Shown in pieces: positions 1-11,098 of a stretch of 64,000 nucleotides of DNA (position 1 is its first letter; the number at the start of each line of letters is the position of its first letter). Source of the stretch: Armigeres subalbatus (lineage: Eukaryota; Arthropoda; Insecta; Diptera; Culicidae); contig NC_085141.1 in the NCBI RefSeq assembly GCF_024139115.2, positions 41,599,065 through 41,663,064 of the forward strand, written 5' to 3'. The position numbers and the translations under genes are program-made. The notes under the pieces were generated by a model that did no database searches, was not told where the DNA came from, and saw only the letters and a list, made by a program, of their open reading frames with translations.

Positions 1-938
1 GTAATCTGCATTCACGGGGTAGTACAAGGCAGATTTCGTTGAAGAATATTGAAAATAGCAGCGGACCAAGATTACTTCCTTGTGGTACTCCTGAACAGTT
101 TTGGAAAGGAGCAGAAACAAAAGATCCCAGTTTCACCTTCAATTGACGGTCAACCAAGCATAAGTTTAACCAAGCTACGAAGCTGGACGGGGCACCGAGA
201 TGTTCAATTCTATCCAGCAGGGCATGATGATTAGCTCGGTAAAAAGCTGCCTTCAAGTCCGTGTAAACCGATTTGAGCACCGTCTTCCATGTGTCGTAGG
301 CAGTAAGATACAAATTCCGTCACATTAGTTGAGGTTGATTTTCCAGGGAAAAATCCATGTTGATCAGGAGCAATATACAGTTTTACACTTCGAAAGAGAA
401 TGTCTCCAATCAGAATCTCGAATAGTTTTGATCCAGCGCACAATGAAGTAATTCCGCGATAATTTCTGATGTCTCTTTTGTCTTCGGAAACATGAACGAT
501 TCTTTCCAAATTTCGGAAAACTAACATTGGTTTAAAGTCAAATTGAAAATGATTTACAAGGGATTGGCAAGGCAATTTATACATTTCTTGTTTACTACAG
601 ATGGCACACCATCTGGACCAGCCGACAAACCTGATTTTAGATTCTTTGATGAAACTATGACGTCGCTCAGTAAATGGTAAAATATTTACAGTAATGGCGT
701 TTCTTGGGACATCGCGTAAGCAACAGGATTTCTGAACATTGTGGAACTCAAAAGCGGTCAAAAAGTGGGTTGCAAACAATTGGCACATTTTATCCAGTGA
801 ACTTGAAGTTTCGTTTCCATAATTCATATTTGCCGGGAGTCCATCTTCTCTGCGTTTACTTTTGATGAAGTTCCAGAAGCGCTTAGGATTCTGTTTCAGG
901 TCATGCTGTTTTCGTTGGGAATCTTTATTGTACTGCAA
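1..938 (-). pseudogene. non-LTR retrotransposon reverse transcriptase, degenerate, runs off window
   Basis: On the minus strand the translation carries hallmarks of a non-LTR RT. A linker motif RFWNFIKSKRRE is followed by YRGITSL and a SKLFE motif, then DQHGFFPGKSTSTN. Next comes a block reading DLKAAFYRANHHALLDRIEH, and finally SGVPQGSNLGPLLFSIFFNE near the window edge. The catalytic FADD box would lie beyond base 1. The frame is broken at about 231-250, where the DLKAAF block resumes in another frame, and again around 600-640, where the GPDGVP-type motif is split. The protein would copy the element's RNA at the target site; this copy cannot be functional. Clade (CR1/Jockey-like) is only a guess. 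The element continues upstream on this strand as the endonuclease remnant at 896-1496. Confidence 0.88.
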
Positions 939-1496
939 TTTATTATAAGTCTTATAGTTAGTGCTAGCTTGTACGAAGTTCTGCTCTGACCATGAGTTTT
1001 TTTCCTAAATGTATGATGACGTAAAGCAGCAGCTCTCTTTCTTTTAAGACAACGCAGTCTTCCATTTAACCAAGGCAGCTTTGGTAGCTTTCGGGGAGTT
1101 GGTATAGAGTGACGAAATAGTAGCTTTAATACATCAGTGAAGATAGAGACTGCGTGATCTATATCGCTCTCATTTCTCAAAATAGACCAGTCCTCTGTAG
1201 CTAGAGCATGGTTTATGCTATCGAAGTCTGCTCTTCTAATGTCAAATTTCAAAAATCAAATTCAGTGCCGTCATACGGTTCCATATAAATAATACTACAA
1301 GTATCTTTCAGTATTATTTGAAGTGGAGGATGAAAAGCATCTACAGCAATAAGAGGTTCGGGTAGCTCTTCTAAGTTGCCAAACATCGCAGTATCTTCGG
1401 TAACAAATACTAAGTCAAGTAAACGCCCCGATAGTTTTTTACATCATTAATTTGCACCATACCGTTCAAAGTCATCCCGTTGATCAAAGAATTACT
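896..1496 (-). pseudogene. endonuclease C-terminus and EN-RT linker of the same retrotransposon
   Basis: From about 1437 down to 1258 the minus strand reads KLSGRLLDLVFV followed by DAFHPPLQIIL. These match the G-x-LDLVF and D-x-FHPPL blocks at the end of apurinic-type (APE) endonuclease domains. A stop follows at about 1255. The next frame (1252-896) contains FDSINHALATEDW and LPWLNGRLRCLKRKR, typical of the region linking endonuclease and RT. Upstream (1441-1496) NGMTLNGMVQIND continues the endonuclease in another frame. At least two frameshifts or stops separate these blocks from the RT. The N-terminal endonuclease and any ORF1 are missing. Confidence 0.8.
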
Positions 1497-1500
1497 TGAA

Positions 1501-2080
1501 ATCCGAATACCGACAACATAAGTTTTCTACCAAAAATAGACAATTTTCAGAAAAACTTAGGAAGCAGTGCGCCGAATTCGAAAAAAATGCACTGAATAAC
1601 GCAACATTAAGTTTAACTGATAAATGTTTGGTTTAGAGTCCCTTCTTCCGAATTGGAATTAGCTGCTACGATGACAACCATTGGAAGCTGATAGAGTGCT
1701 TTTTCAAATAAAAATAGTCTTCTTCGAAAACCGGAACCGGAAAAATGAATTATCATTATCAGAATACTAACAAAAAAATATGAAGTCAACATCCACAACA
1801 TTTTTTAGCAGGGTTATTCAAGATACTTATCACCAAAACGTTTTAAGTAAATAAGTAGGTACTGACACGATCATTCAATTTCCAGAATGTTTTGATATCC
1901 AATAAATAGAGGTAATTTATCAATAATATAGTTCTATAGTTCATTATTATTCTAAACGAGAAACACCTCGGGATGCTCTCCTACAGTATCGCAAGTGAGT
2001 TTGCTCTTTTTAATTGTTGAACGATTCATATTAGAGAATGTTTCCTGCAGTGTGTTCTCACGATACTAAAAGCATAGACA
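1501..2080. other. AT-rich stretch, nothing recognised
   Basis: No coding signature, inverted repeat or tandem repeat was seen on either strand. Confidence 0.5.
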
Positions 2081-2530
2081 TATTAGCTTTAACGATTTTC
2101 ACGGGTATTTTTGCCTCATGCAACAGTTAAACAACATAGCTAGCTTATGCTTTCTTAAAGTTTTAGAAAACCCTAATCATATTGATAATATTAGCATTTC
2201 CAAAAAGTGGTGATATTTTGTTGCCGGGAATTTCATGAGGCAAAACGCCTTTTAGCTGGCAGTTCTTAGGGTACAACGCACCACGCGTCGGCGAATGCCT
2301 GATATGGAAAGTGCGTGGAGACGCTCAGTACATTGTAGGTTAGTCCCACTATAGCGTTTTGCCTCGCTAAAATGTTAGATGTTTCATCAAAACGTGAAAA
2401 ATTTCTTTATTTCCTGCCTTCCTATCGAATATTTTGACACTTTTTTCGCCTAACTTACATAATTTTAGTTCTAGTTTTGTTACGAACATCTCAAACACGG
2501 TAAATATGAGGGAATACTCAAAAGGCGCCC
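2081..2530 (+). repeat. dispersed repeat, copy A (partial)
   Basis: This stretch is collinear with 11742-12202. Shared blocks include CGGGTATTTTT/TGGGTATTTTT, TGAGGCAAAACGCCTTTTAG, CCACGCGTCGGCGAAT, GCGTTTTGCCTCG and AATGTTAGATGTTTC. Copy B sits inside a TA-flanked element with GGGGAAG ends; copy A lacks those ends and looks truncated on both sides. Within each copy GAGGCAAAACGCC and GGCGTTTTGCCTC form an internal dyad about 100 bp apart. Confidence 0.85.
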
Positions 2531-3020
2531 TATTGGTGTATCACACGTCATCTGTTCGAAAAAAAACCGAAAACTTCATAGAAACAGACTTGGTTCCAAT
2601 GTAGAACAATTTGAAGCGGCATCTTTTTTTTGCACTATGTTAAGACATTTCAACTAATTGCTTATGAAACTGGCAACACTGCAAGAAGTGAAGTAAAGAA
2701 TATATTGGAAAATAGGGTCCGCTTGAATATAATACTAGAAAGTAGGATTTTAGACTTGAATTTATACGGTGAATAATTGTAGGAATAATAAATTAATCAA
2801 TTTATAGCTTTGAAGCTGATCGAAACGATATCTGCAGTCAAACAGTATTTGAGCGGGACTATTCCCAACACACTAATTGAAAAAACTTCATATTGGTCCA
2901 ATTCAGACACCAAATAACTCAACCATTTTTGGAATCATTTTCTTTTCAATATGAGCAATCGGTTATTTGGAATAAAAAGAAAAGTTTGTCGTGAAAATGA
3001 TCTGAAACATCAGTTTTCTA
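2531..3020. other. AT-rich stretch, nothing recognised
   Basis: No supported feature in this interval. Confidence 0.5.
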
Positions 3021-4252
3021 TCTCTTCTTCTATATATATAAAATAAAGGGATTTGTACGACCGCGCATGGCTCAAGAATAGACAGCCCAACTTTTGCTAA
3101 ATTATATTCGTTTTCCTTTTTACTAAGAAAAATCCTAGGATGAAATTTGAATGCTTTAAAAATCAAAACTCAATCGTTTCGATGAAATGGTTTTTCGTAC
3201 AATTTGGATAGATTTTTAAATTGTTGACCACCTTTATATACATATAGGGGAAGGTGAGGAGACTAAATTCCCGGGGAGACTTGATCAACTCCTGTTTTAT
3301 CGAAAACTGAAGTAGTTGTGTTATAGCGTATTTTTAGTATAGATCCTCTAGACAAATGATCGTTATGTGGTGAGTTATTTTTTTGATTGACAACCTTATT
3401 TGTTCTGCAAGGCGGTTTGTATGTTTTGACCCTCCTAGAGATTTTTTTAGTGGCCACGAACAACTTTTCATAACAGTGACCAAATGCTTTCGTTTTTTCA
3501 CAGCACAGAGCCATAAATATGCTTAATGATCTGTACTGATAAAAATGTCAACATTCCATCACAATTTTAGGATAATTAGATTTTAAGTTGTTGCCTCAAT
3601 ATGAGGACACTTGATCCCTCATTAGTCACCCATACCAAATTTCGGCGAAAAAATAAAAAAAAATATATAAATCTGTTCTCAGGCTTTGAAAATCAAAACT
3701 CAATCTTTTCGATGAAATGGTTTTTCGTACAATTTGGATAGAATTTAAATTGTTGACCATCTTCTTCTATATACCGTCGTCGGGGTGATAATGATTGAAT
3801 GTATCTGAGGGTAAGAAGACCTTTTTGAGCGATTTTGCTCTACGCCCTCCAGACTGCCATTGAGAGCGATGACCCATTCTCACCCCCAGACCCATTGTCA
3901 CCCTCGATGGCGGGATGTATAAAACAAAGTTGGCATTTGTATGACCGCACACCACTCAAGAATAGACAGCCCATTTTTTGCAAATTTATATTCGTTTTCT
4001 TCTTCGTTTCACGAGGAAAAATGTTATGATGAAATTGTATTGCTTTGAAGATCGAAACTCAATCTGTTCGATGAAATGGTTTTCATAATTTGCATGGAAT
4101 TTTATCATCATGAAAGATCATCTAAAAATAAAACATATTTATAAAAAATGAGAGATCATTCTGAAGAACCGATTTATTTGTTTTGTTGAACGCAAAAAAA
4201 AATCAGAAAATTGATCAATTTTTGGCGAGACAAAGTTCTCCGGATCAGCTAG
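3021..4252 (+). mobile_element. Helitron-like non-autonomous element with internal insertions
   Basis: The left end is A|TCTCTTCTTCTATATATA and the right end is CCGGATCAGCTAG|T. These fit the Helitron rule of 5' TC, 3' CTAG and insertion between A and T. The right end resembles that of the oppositely oriented element at 40890-41154. A body segment (AAGAATAGACAGCCCA, then TTTCGATGAAATGGTTTTTC) occurs at 3060-3235, partly at 3684-3767 and again at 3925-4110. The element has therefore been interrupted or partly duplicated. A MITE lies at 3774-3913, and about 450 bp of unrecognised sequence separates the first two body copies. No Rep/helicase coding sequence is present. Confidence 0.5.
3774..3913. 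mobile_element. 140 bp MITE-like insertion
   Basis: Imperfect terminal inverted repeats of about 20 bp: CCGTCGTCGGGGTGATAATG on the left, and CCGCCATCGAGGGTGACAAT on the reverse complement of the right end. It lies between two fragments of the surrounding Helitron-like repeat. No clear target duplication. Confidence 0.5.
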
Positions 4253-4940
4253 TAGTTAAATAAATATCAATGTTTATTTTATAGGGTACATTTTGCTGCT
4301 GAACACCGTATAAGAGATATGTTTCCAGATATTATTAGGACATCTATCCTGATCTCTGCAGTCTTTTAAATGAAGTGTTATTATTTTCTGATCATGTGAT
4401 ACCTATTTGTTTATTTTTGAAAATGACAGATCGATGTTCCCCACACTCATTATAACAGTTTTGGCTCACCCAAGGGAGGCCTACTTTTTGACATGGATTT
4501 TGTTCGTAGATCCATATATGGTATGTGTATATCAATATAATAGCAATAAGGAATTACAAAATTTTCCACAAAAGAGAATCGTGGAAGAGACTCGATTTCT
4601 TCATGGAAATTTTGCGATTTTTTGCTTTTTAAAGCGCTAATTTATTTTTGTTTTGTGAAAAATTCTTTATTTTTCATGAATATTTTGCATTATTTGTGGA
4701 AATTTTATATTTATTATTGGCAATTTCCTATTTTTTATGGAGAATTTCATTTTTTTGGGGGGAGTTTGTATAGTCTTACGTAAACATACTTTGTACACGA
4801 AAAAGGCAAAAAAGAAGATTGTCAATTAACTTCTCGTACAAACAAAACCATGTTCCGCCTCTGTGGATATATTGACATATTGAATTATTTTGAGTTTTGA
4901 CCATCATTACTGCCCAGCTACCCCTGTTTGGTACGGTTGA
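4253..4940. other. AT-rich stretch, nothing recognised
   Basis: Low-complexity A/T runs only; no supported gene or repeat boundary. Confidence 0.5.
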
Positions 4941-6780
4941 TGGTTGCCAAAAATAGAGTCCCCCCTCGGCCCTGATGGTAGACGAACGAGTCTCTGCTGT
5001 GTCTCGAGCAAGAAATCGCGACTGGTGAAAAAGAAAAGCAAAATCGCGAATGAAGACGAGCAAAAAATTCGATCATCAAGCACACCATTCTTCTCATTAT
5101 CGCGCTGGCTGGGTTTTCCCGCTTTTCAAAGCCATCCCAATGACTGACAACGCGCACACCGCGCGGCTCTCAGCTTGCCATCGCGTCGTCGTAGAGAAAC
5201 AGTCGGTACAGAAGGGGTCCGAACGGGTGGTGATCGAAGCAGCCCGGCGGCGGCGGGTGAACAAATTTGAAAAATTCAATTTCAAGGCCTTGCGCGGCTT
5301 TATGATCGCCCGGCCTACTGCGCGGTTCGTTGTTCGGTGGGTTGACTGTCGAAATCGGTAACAATAATGACCGACGGACGGCTGATTGACATCACCCTCG
5401 TTGCTTGCCGTGGCGCGGCACGGCCTGGCCAAGATCAAGCGCGAACAAACACAACGAACGGTGGATCTATTGTTGTTGGGTAGTCGCGTACGGGGCGGCA
5501 ATTGGAGAGATTTTGGCGGTGGGATTGTACTGCTGAGGTATCAGGAAAGTGATCCGCATTCGGCCAAAACGGTGGGATTAGGTACTAATTGATCGTAGAA
5601 TTCCATTAAACGTTTAGCGGTGCTTCCAACTGTAGGAATGAGAAATGATCCTTCCAAAATCCGGGGGTTTTCCCACAGCACTTAACGTTGCTGCCCGATC
5701 AACTCGTTGTCATGGTCTATTTTCCGCGGATCTTCGCCGGCTGTTGACGACGTAATTTCACTCTTACAACAATAGGTTCTTCACAGAAGTGAAGACGCAA
5801 ACAAAGGCTTCGGAGGGAATATGAGACGATGTAACGGCGGAGCAATTGGGTGACCATGAATTATCGGCATCAAAGCGATGATTTATGCTCTTCCATCAGC
5901 ACCCAAAATTCCCATCAAGCGTAATTGAGTCAATGGTGTGCATTACCGTGTGCGTCAATAATCTCAAGAGACAACTAATTAGGATTTGTAAATTTATAAT
6001 CGGTGCGCATGTGCACATCTAAGCCAGTTTTTACTTTTAATATTTAAATAATACATAAATAAATAAGTCATTACAGCCCTGAACAGTAAAAGACAATGTT
6101 TCATTGGAATCTTCATGTGATCTCTCATACTTTAAACGATTTGAAATTATTCCAAGGAATGACTGCATATTCGATCATTATTACAAGTTTTATTATCAAG
6201 ATTACTAAGATATCGATCTTTTGGGTTGAAAACAACTCAGACGAAATGTTTCCAACCTAAACTTACAAACTTTTGCTTTTCAACTCGCAACGATATTTAT
6301 CGTAATTGCGCATTTTTACACTAATCGGCAAATTGCATGTTTTTACACTTGCACTGATTTTCATCCCAAAACAAACGACTCCACCTCCATGGCACCACAA
6401 TCAGCGCAAGCGGTAGCAAACACTAATGGCAACCGTTGCGGGTTAGCTATCCGCTCACGCAACTACGCAGTCAGTTCCAGTAAATTGCTCTTTTCGTTTT
6501 CCTTCGAACTCGATTAGTTCAATTTTACGTCCGAAAGGCAGCCCCCCGAGTGCCGGCAAGTCGGCACAAACGCTGCCACTCAAAGGGCTCCAAAGTCCGA
6601 ATCACGCACCCGAGAGGAGCTAATGCTCCAGCTAACGACTGTATATTGTTATTGGTTTGTTCATCTTCTGGGGGATCGGGGAATTGACTGACAGCCGATT
6701 GTTCTCGGCCGATTGAAATCCGAGGGCGATAATGCTTCTTTTTGCAATACAATATAATACCCATCAAAAAAAAAAACATA
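4941..6780. other. low-copy island, possible conserved noncoding sequence
   Basis: Base composition rises sharply in G+C (about 4950-5600). The sequence lacks the inverted ends and repeats that surround it. Short open frames overlap on both strands here, but none shows a family signature or codon structure, so I do not call a gene. ATTA-rich motifs (CAACTAATTAGGATTTG near 5974) resemble homeodomain-type sites. It could be intronic or intergenic regulatory DNA or an unrecognised 5' exon. Confidence 0.35.
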
Positions 6781-6922
6781 GAATTTCTGCATTAATTAAG
6801 TTTATATCATCGACCATACGGACCACATTTAACGCTAAAAGATTTCCAGCCTAGGCGGCTGCCCTCTTAAGCCTTGACTTATAAGCCCAGGTCAGATTCC
6901 CGTTGACTATGTTTTTGTTGAG

Positions 6923-6995
6923 GCTACGTCGCTACGAGCCCCTATCGCGAACGGTCAATCATGCTCATGCTTATGCTACGTCGCTACGAACCCCT
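6923..6995. repeat. 21 bp direct repeat, 52 bp apart
   Basis: GCTACGTCGCTACGAGCCCCT at 6923-6943 recurs at 6975-6995 with one difference (A for G). The bases between them end in ATGCTC/ATGCTT repeats, like the simple tail of a retroposed element. Confidence 0.6.
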
Positions 6996-7127
6996 GAGCG
7001 ATGACCTGCCGGACTTCAGTCCAAACTTCGACTCCGCTTTTCCGTAATGTGTGTCAGGCCTACCTCCACCTACGACATCTTTCGAGCTTCTGTGGATATC
7101 GGTTTTTGATGACATCGTCGATGGAGC

Positions 7128-8021
7128 TCAACATTCAAGCTCCAGTTGTAAGGCCACTAGACCCGAATTATAGTAAGTCACCATCGGATAATGAATACTT
7201 GTAGTTTTCGCATGATTTCTACTGATAAACACCAATTCACTAGTGTATAACAACAAATATTCCACGTTAGAGTTAAATATTCGAAATTTGGTTCGTTTAG
7301 AAATCGAATTGAATCTCAAAATACTTCGTAAATTCGCAAAATCTGATCTAGCCTTTTTGATCCGAGCTCCTGAGTCCACCTTACCGCCGCCCAACGCTTA
7401 CTGCACCCAAAAAACAAATCTAACAATTATTGTATAAAATCTGGGCATATACAATTCCGTAAGCTTTTTATACAGATATTGTATTAAAATAATACAAATC
7501 TGTATTATTTTAATACAATAATTGTATAAAAATCTTCCGAAATTTTATATGCCCAATTATTATACATTTTCTGTTAGGTTCTTATGCAGAACTGTATTAA
7601 AATCTGCCATCCGCTGGTTGGGTGTGGCTGCCAAGATATTGAAAGTTTTCACGTTCTCCTGTGCTTTTTCAGTTACCGAAAAGTTGCAAAGGTTGTTTGT
7701 GTGATCCAACGATTTGGTCTTGTTTACATTGATAGTAAGACCGGCTGTGGAGGAGCTTTCGGCCAAATCGTTTAACTCACGTTGCATATCGGAATGCCGT
7801 TGCGTTAGTAGAGTCACGTCATCTGCCAAATAAAAATCGTCACGTTGTTCCATAGTAATAAGCTGCCAGAGCTCCCAATTCGGTATGCGGTCAATTGTAT
7901 CCATCATGATCTCGTTGATTACGATGAGGAACAGTAGCGGAAATAGAGTACACCCTTGTCTCACTCCAGCAGCAAATGTACTTGAGTGCGATTTGAACGT
8001 TGTTGTTGACATCATACACAT
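7128..8021 (-). pseudogene. RT relic of a non-LTR retrotransposon, split by a foldback element
   Basis: Minus-strand translation of 8021-7608 gives GVRQGCTLFPLLFLIVINEI, then the catalytic block YLADDVTLL and SSTAGLTINVNKTKS. In a shifted frame FQYLGSH follows. The 3' part resumes at about 7390-7240 with GARIKKARSDFANLR and FRIFNSNVEYLLLY, the conserved block after the RT palm. Bases 7420-7577, a palindromic element, sit between the two halves. The upstream palm/finger motifs and the endonuclease are missing, and the frame is broken at least twice. The motif order is that of an APE-type non-LTR element; I do not assign a clade. Confidence 0.85.
7420..7577. mobile_element. 158 bp palindromic foldback element
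   Basis: Ends are CTAACA and TGTTAG. The left arm TGGGCATATACAATTCCG pairs with the reverse complement of the right arm, TGGGCATATAAAATTTCGG. The centre is a perfect 18 bp stem with a 6-base loop (7478-7495 / 7502-7519). The insertion interrupts the RT relic at 7128-8021, so it is younger than that relic's decay or contemporary with it. No coding capacity. Confidence 0.8.
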
Positions 8022-8351
8022 GTTTTATGTGATATTATGTCATTGCTCATGAATTGGAACGCACATCAGGTTTGGAATGGAATTAAAAAGTCATTTTAAT
8101 GAACAGCATGGACGGTAATAGAACCGAAAAATTACTCATTCATAAAAAGTATTGCATGATGACGTAGTTTGACGGTTCACAGAGATTGTTTGCAGGGATT
8201 TAGCCTCTGGGGTAGCTTCCGGAAAAACTGTTTTGCAATTTATCAATAACTAGCTGTTGTTGATGATAGGTACCCCCTCACCAAGAGTAGAACAACTAGA
8301 GTTCCCTCACACTCCACGGCAGGCTACTGATTGATACTTCTGCCAGCAGCT
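8022..8351. other. no feature recognised
   Basis: Non-repetitive on inspection; no RT motif continues here. Confidence 0.45.
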
Positions 8352-8555
8352 ACACGCAAAAACAGCGTTCCCGAATTCGTGAACCAGCAAAAATACACCG
8401 TGATTCAATTCATGGATTCGGGAACACCAGTCACTTTTTCCAGAACGTTCCAGAAAACGTGACTGTATTCTCGAATCCGTGACTGTTGTTCCCGAAAAAA
8501 TACACCGTGAACTCGTTAGTTCACGAATTCATGAACGCTTTTTTTTTTTGCGTGT
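8352..8555. mobile_element. 204 bp MITE with ACACGCAAAAA ends
   Basis: The left end ACACGCAAAAACAGCGTTC and the reverse complement of the right end, ACACGCAAAAAAAAAAAGCG then TTC, form terminal inverted repeats. Inside both ends lie GAATTCGTGAAC-type blocks; ACACCGTGA also recurs. A target duplication is not obvious. The ends resemble those of 41469-41722. Confidence 0.7.
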
Positions 8556-9514
8556 GCAGTTCTCCTTATTTCCACGACAGGACTTTCAACCTTATGAAAT
8601 AACAGTATCGAAATGCTCAGCTAATCATCAAAGCATCAAAGGCATAGAAGACAGTACATCCACCTCTTCCTCTGATAAAAACCAAACTTATGAACATTTA
8701 TTAGTTGGTAGGCATTGTTGGTAGGTTCAATCTGATAAGTAATGTGGCCGTACCATTTTTTTTTTCTACAAATTGATTATAAGGAGCTACTTACAGCCCT
8801 TGCCCAATAAATCAAATTATGTCTTGGTCGATGATTTCTTCACTGTGGAAATGTCTCTTATTTCGACCGATGCACAATATAAATGTACAATCGATCATAC
8901 ACTATTTATTTGCTCTCACTACTCCGGAACGTAGAAAAAACCATAGGGCACGGTATGTATTTTCGTTCATGGTCGTAGGGGTTTAAACCAACGAAAGCAA
9001 TGTCCATTTGCTAGAGTTCCACTATAACAGAACATTTCTCCTGAGTTTACGATTTCGTACGGATGAGTTTGGCAAAAAAAAGCTTCTTTTATTGGTTTTC
9101 AAGACTATGACGAAAATATAAACGCAGTCGAAAATACCTGCCTTTACTCTACCATGCATGCCCGGTAGATGATGCAAACTCGATGATATATTTGCGTACT
9201 CTTAATTAGCATAGCAAAACAAAGCGGGACAAAATATTTCTAATGAACGCGGGAAAGTTCTGCATGCTAAAAGAAACATTATCAAACGCATTCTAATTTC
9301 TTTGCTTCTAATTAGGGCCGTTACAATTATTTTATTAACATTATGTCCAACTGGTCTCCAACAGGTCAAGCCCCAACCCCCCCACCTTCGTTGAAACATG
9401 TTTTGAAAATTTTCAAAATTATCCGATTTTTGCCCCCTCAAAGTATTCTTTTTGATCAAAAAATCCGATCGGGAAAATTTGATTCGCAGTTTTTGTTTAC
9501 AAATAGCTAGCTGG
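8556..9514. other. no feature recognised
   Basis: Mixed AT-rich sequence without coding signature or repeat ends. The RT relic's truncated 3' end begins at about 9515. Confidence 0.45.
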
Positions 9515-10801
9515 TTAGCTTGCCCGCTGTGCACCTCGCCTTCTTGTTCCCGTCGGATCGTTGTCGAGAACCATTTTCACCGGATTACTGTCCGACATTC
9601 TGGCAACGTGCCCGGCCCACCGCAGTCTTCCGATTTTCGCGGTGTGAACGATGGATGGTTCTCCCAACAGCTGATGCAACTCGTGGTTCATTCGCCTCCT
9701 CCACGTACCGTCCGCCATCTGCAACCCACCATAGATGGTACGCAACACTTTCCTTTCGAAAACTCCCAGTGCGCGTTGGTCCTCCACGAGCATCGTCCAG
9801 GTCTCGTGTCCGTAGAGAACTACCGGTCTTATAAGCGTTTTGTAGATAGTCAGTTTGGTACGGCGGCGAACTCTATTCGATCGGAGCGTCTTGCGGAGTC
9901 CAAAGTACGTACGATTTCCAGCCACTATGCGTCTCCGAATTTCTCTGCTGGTATCGTTATCGGCGGTCACCAGTGAGCCCAAGTACACGAATTCTTCAAC
10001 CACCTCGATTTCGTCACCACCGATAGAAACTCGTGGTGGGTGGCTCACATTGACCTCTCTTGAGCCTCTTCCTATCATGTACTTCGTCTTCGACGTGTTG
10101 ATGACTAGTCCAATCCGTTTAGCTTCGCTTTTCAGTCTGATGTAGGCTTCCTCCATCCTCTCAAAGTTACGTGCTATGATATCAATGTCGTCGGCGAAAC
10201 CAAATAACTGGACGGACTTCGTGAAAATCGTACCACTCGTGTCAATCCCTGCCCTTCGTATTACTCCCTCCAAAGCGATGTTGAATAGCAGACACGAAAG
10301 ACCATCACCTTGCCGTAACCCTCTACGGGTTTCGAAGGGACTCGAGAATGCCCCTGAAACTCGAACTACGCACATCACCCGATCCATCGTCGCCTTGATC
10401 AACCGTATCAGTTTATCCGGAAATCCGTTTTCGTGCATTAGCTGCCATAGCTGGTCCCGATCGATTGTATCATATGCGGCTTTGAAGTCGACAAATAGAT
10501 GATGTGTGGGCACGTTGTATTCGCGGCATTTCTGCAATACCTGACGTATGGCGAACACCTGGTCTGTGGTAGAGCGTTCACCGTTTCTCTGATCCGGAGC
10601 CACCGTGCCTAGTGCAGCGGTTGCGGTGCTTCCAATGGCGGATCGAATATCTCTCCAGCCATCTTCAAGAGATGCTGCGCCTAGCTGCTCTTCCGTTGAG
10701 AGTGCCACTTCCAGCTGCTGCGCATAGTCTTGGGCTAGTCTACCGTCTTGTAACCGCCCAATGTTTAGCCGTGGCGGACGACTCCGACGCGTGTTGATCA
10801 C
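9515..10801 (-). pseudogene. reverse transcriptase of a non-LTR retrotransposon, internally deleted
   Basis: A 428-codon minus-strand open frame shows an almost intact RT palm and thumb: HHLFVDFKAAYDTIDR, then GLRQGDGLSCLLFNIAL, then the catalytic FADDIDII, then EFVYLGSLVTADNDTSREI, RPVVLYGHETWTM and a terminal RLRWAGHVARMSD block. The sequence GTVAPDQRNG runs directly into ERSTTDQVFAIRQVLQ. The fingers region of about 250 residues normally found between these blocks is therefore deleted. The 3' end stops just after GTRRRGAQRA without the usual tail. Endonuclease pieces lie upstream on the same strand (10802-11096 and 12582-12915). The element is inactive, but this frame has no stop, so it may be relatively young. 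Confidence 0.9.
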
Positions 10802-11098
10802 CGTCGAGAGTTTTGAGCGCAGGCATACTGCAACGAGGTAGTGGTCGGATTCAATATTCGCACTGCGGTAAGTGCGTACGTTCGTGATGTCGGAGAAGAA
10901 TTTACCGTCGATTAGAACGTGGTCGATTTGCTTTTCTGTTACTTGATTAGGTGATTTCTATGTGGCCTTGTGGATATTCTTGCGGGGGAAGAAAGTGCTT
11001 CGGACTACCATTCCGCGGGAGGCTGCAAAGTTTATGCATCGTTGGCCGTTGTCGTTCGATACGGTATGCAAACTATCCGGTCCGATGACCGGTCTATA

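Noticed and set aside
5097..5501. 134-codon minus-strand frame in the first low-copy island
   Set aside because: Overlaps open frames on the other strand; arginine-rich composition follows from local G+C content, and no domain is visible.
9452..10797. Plus-strand open frames of 60-174 codons
   Set aside because: Antisense shadows of the minus-strand RT, which carries the recognisable motifs.
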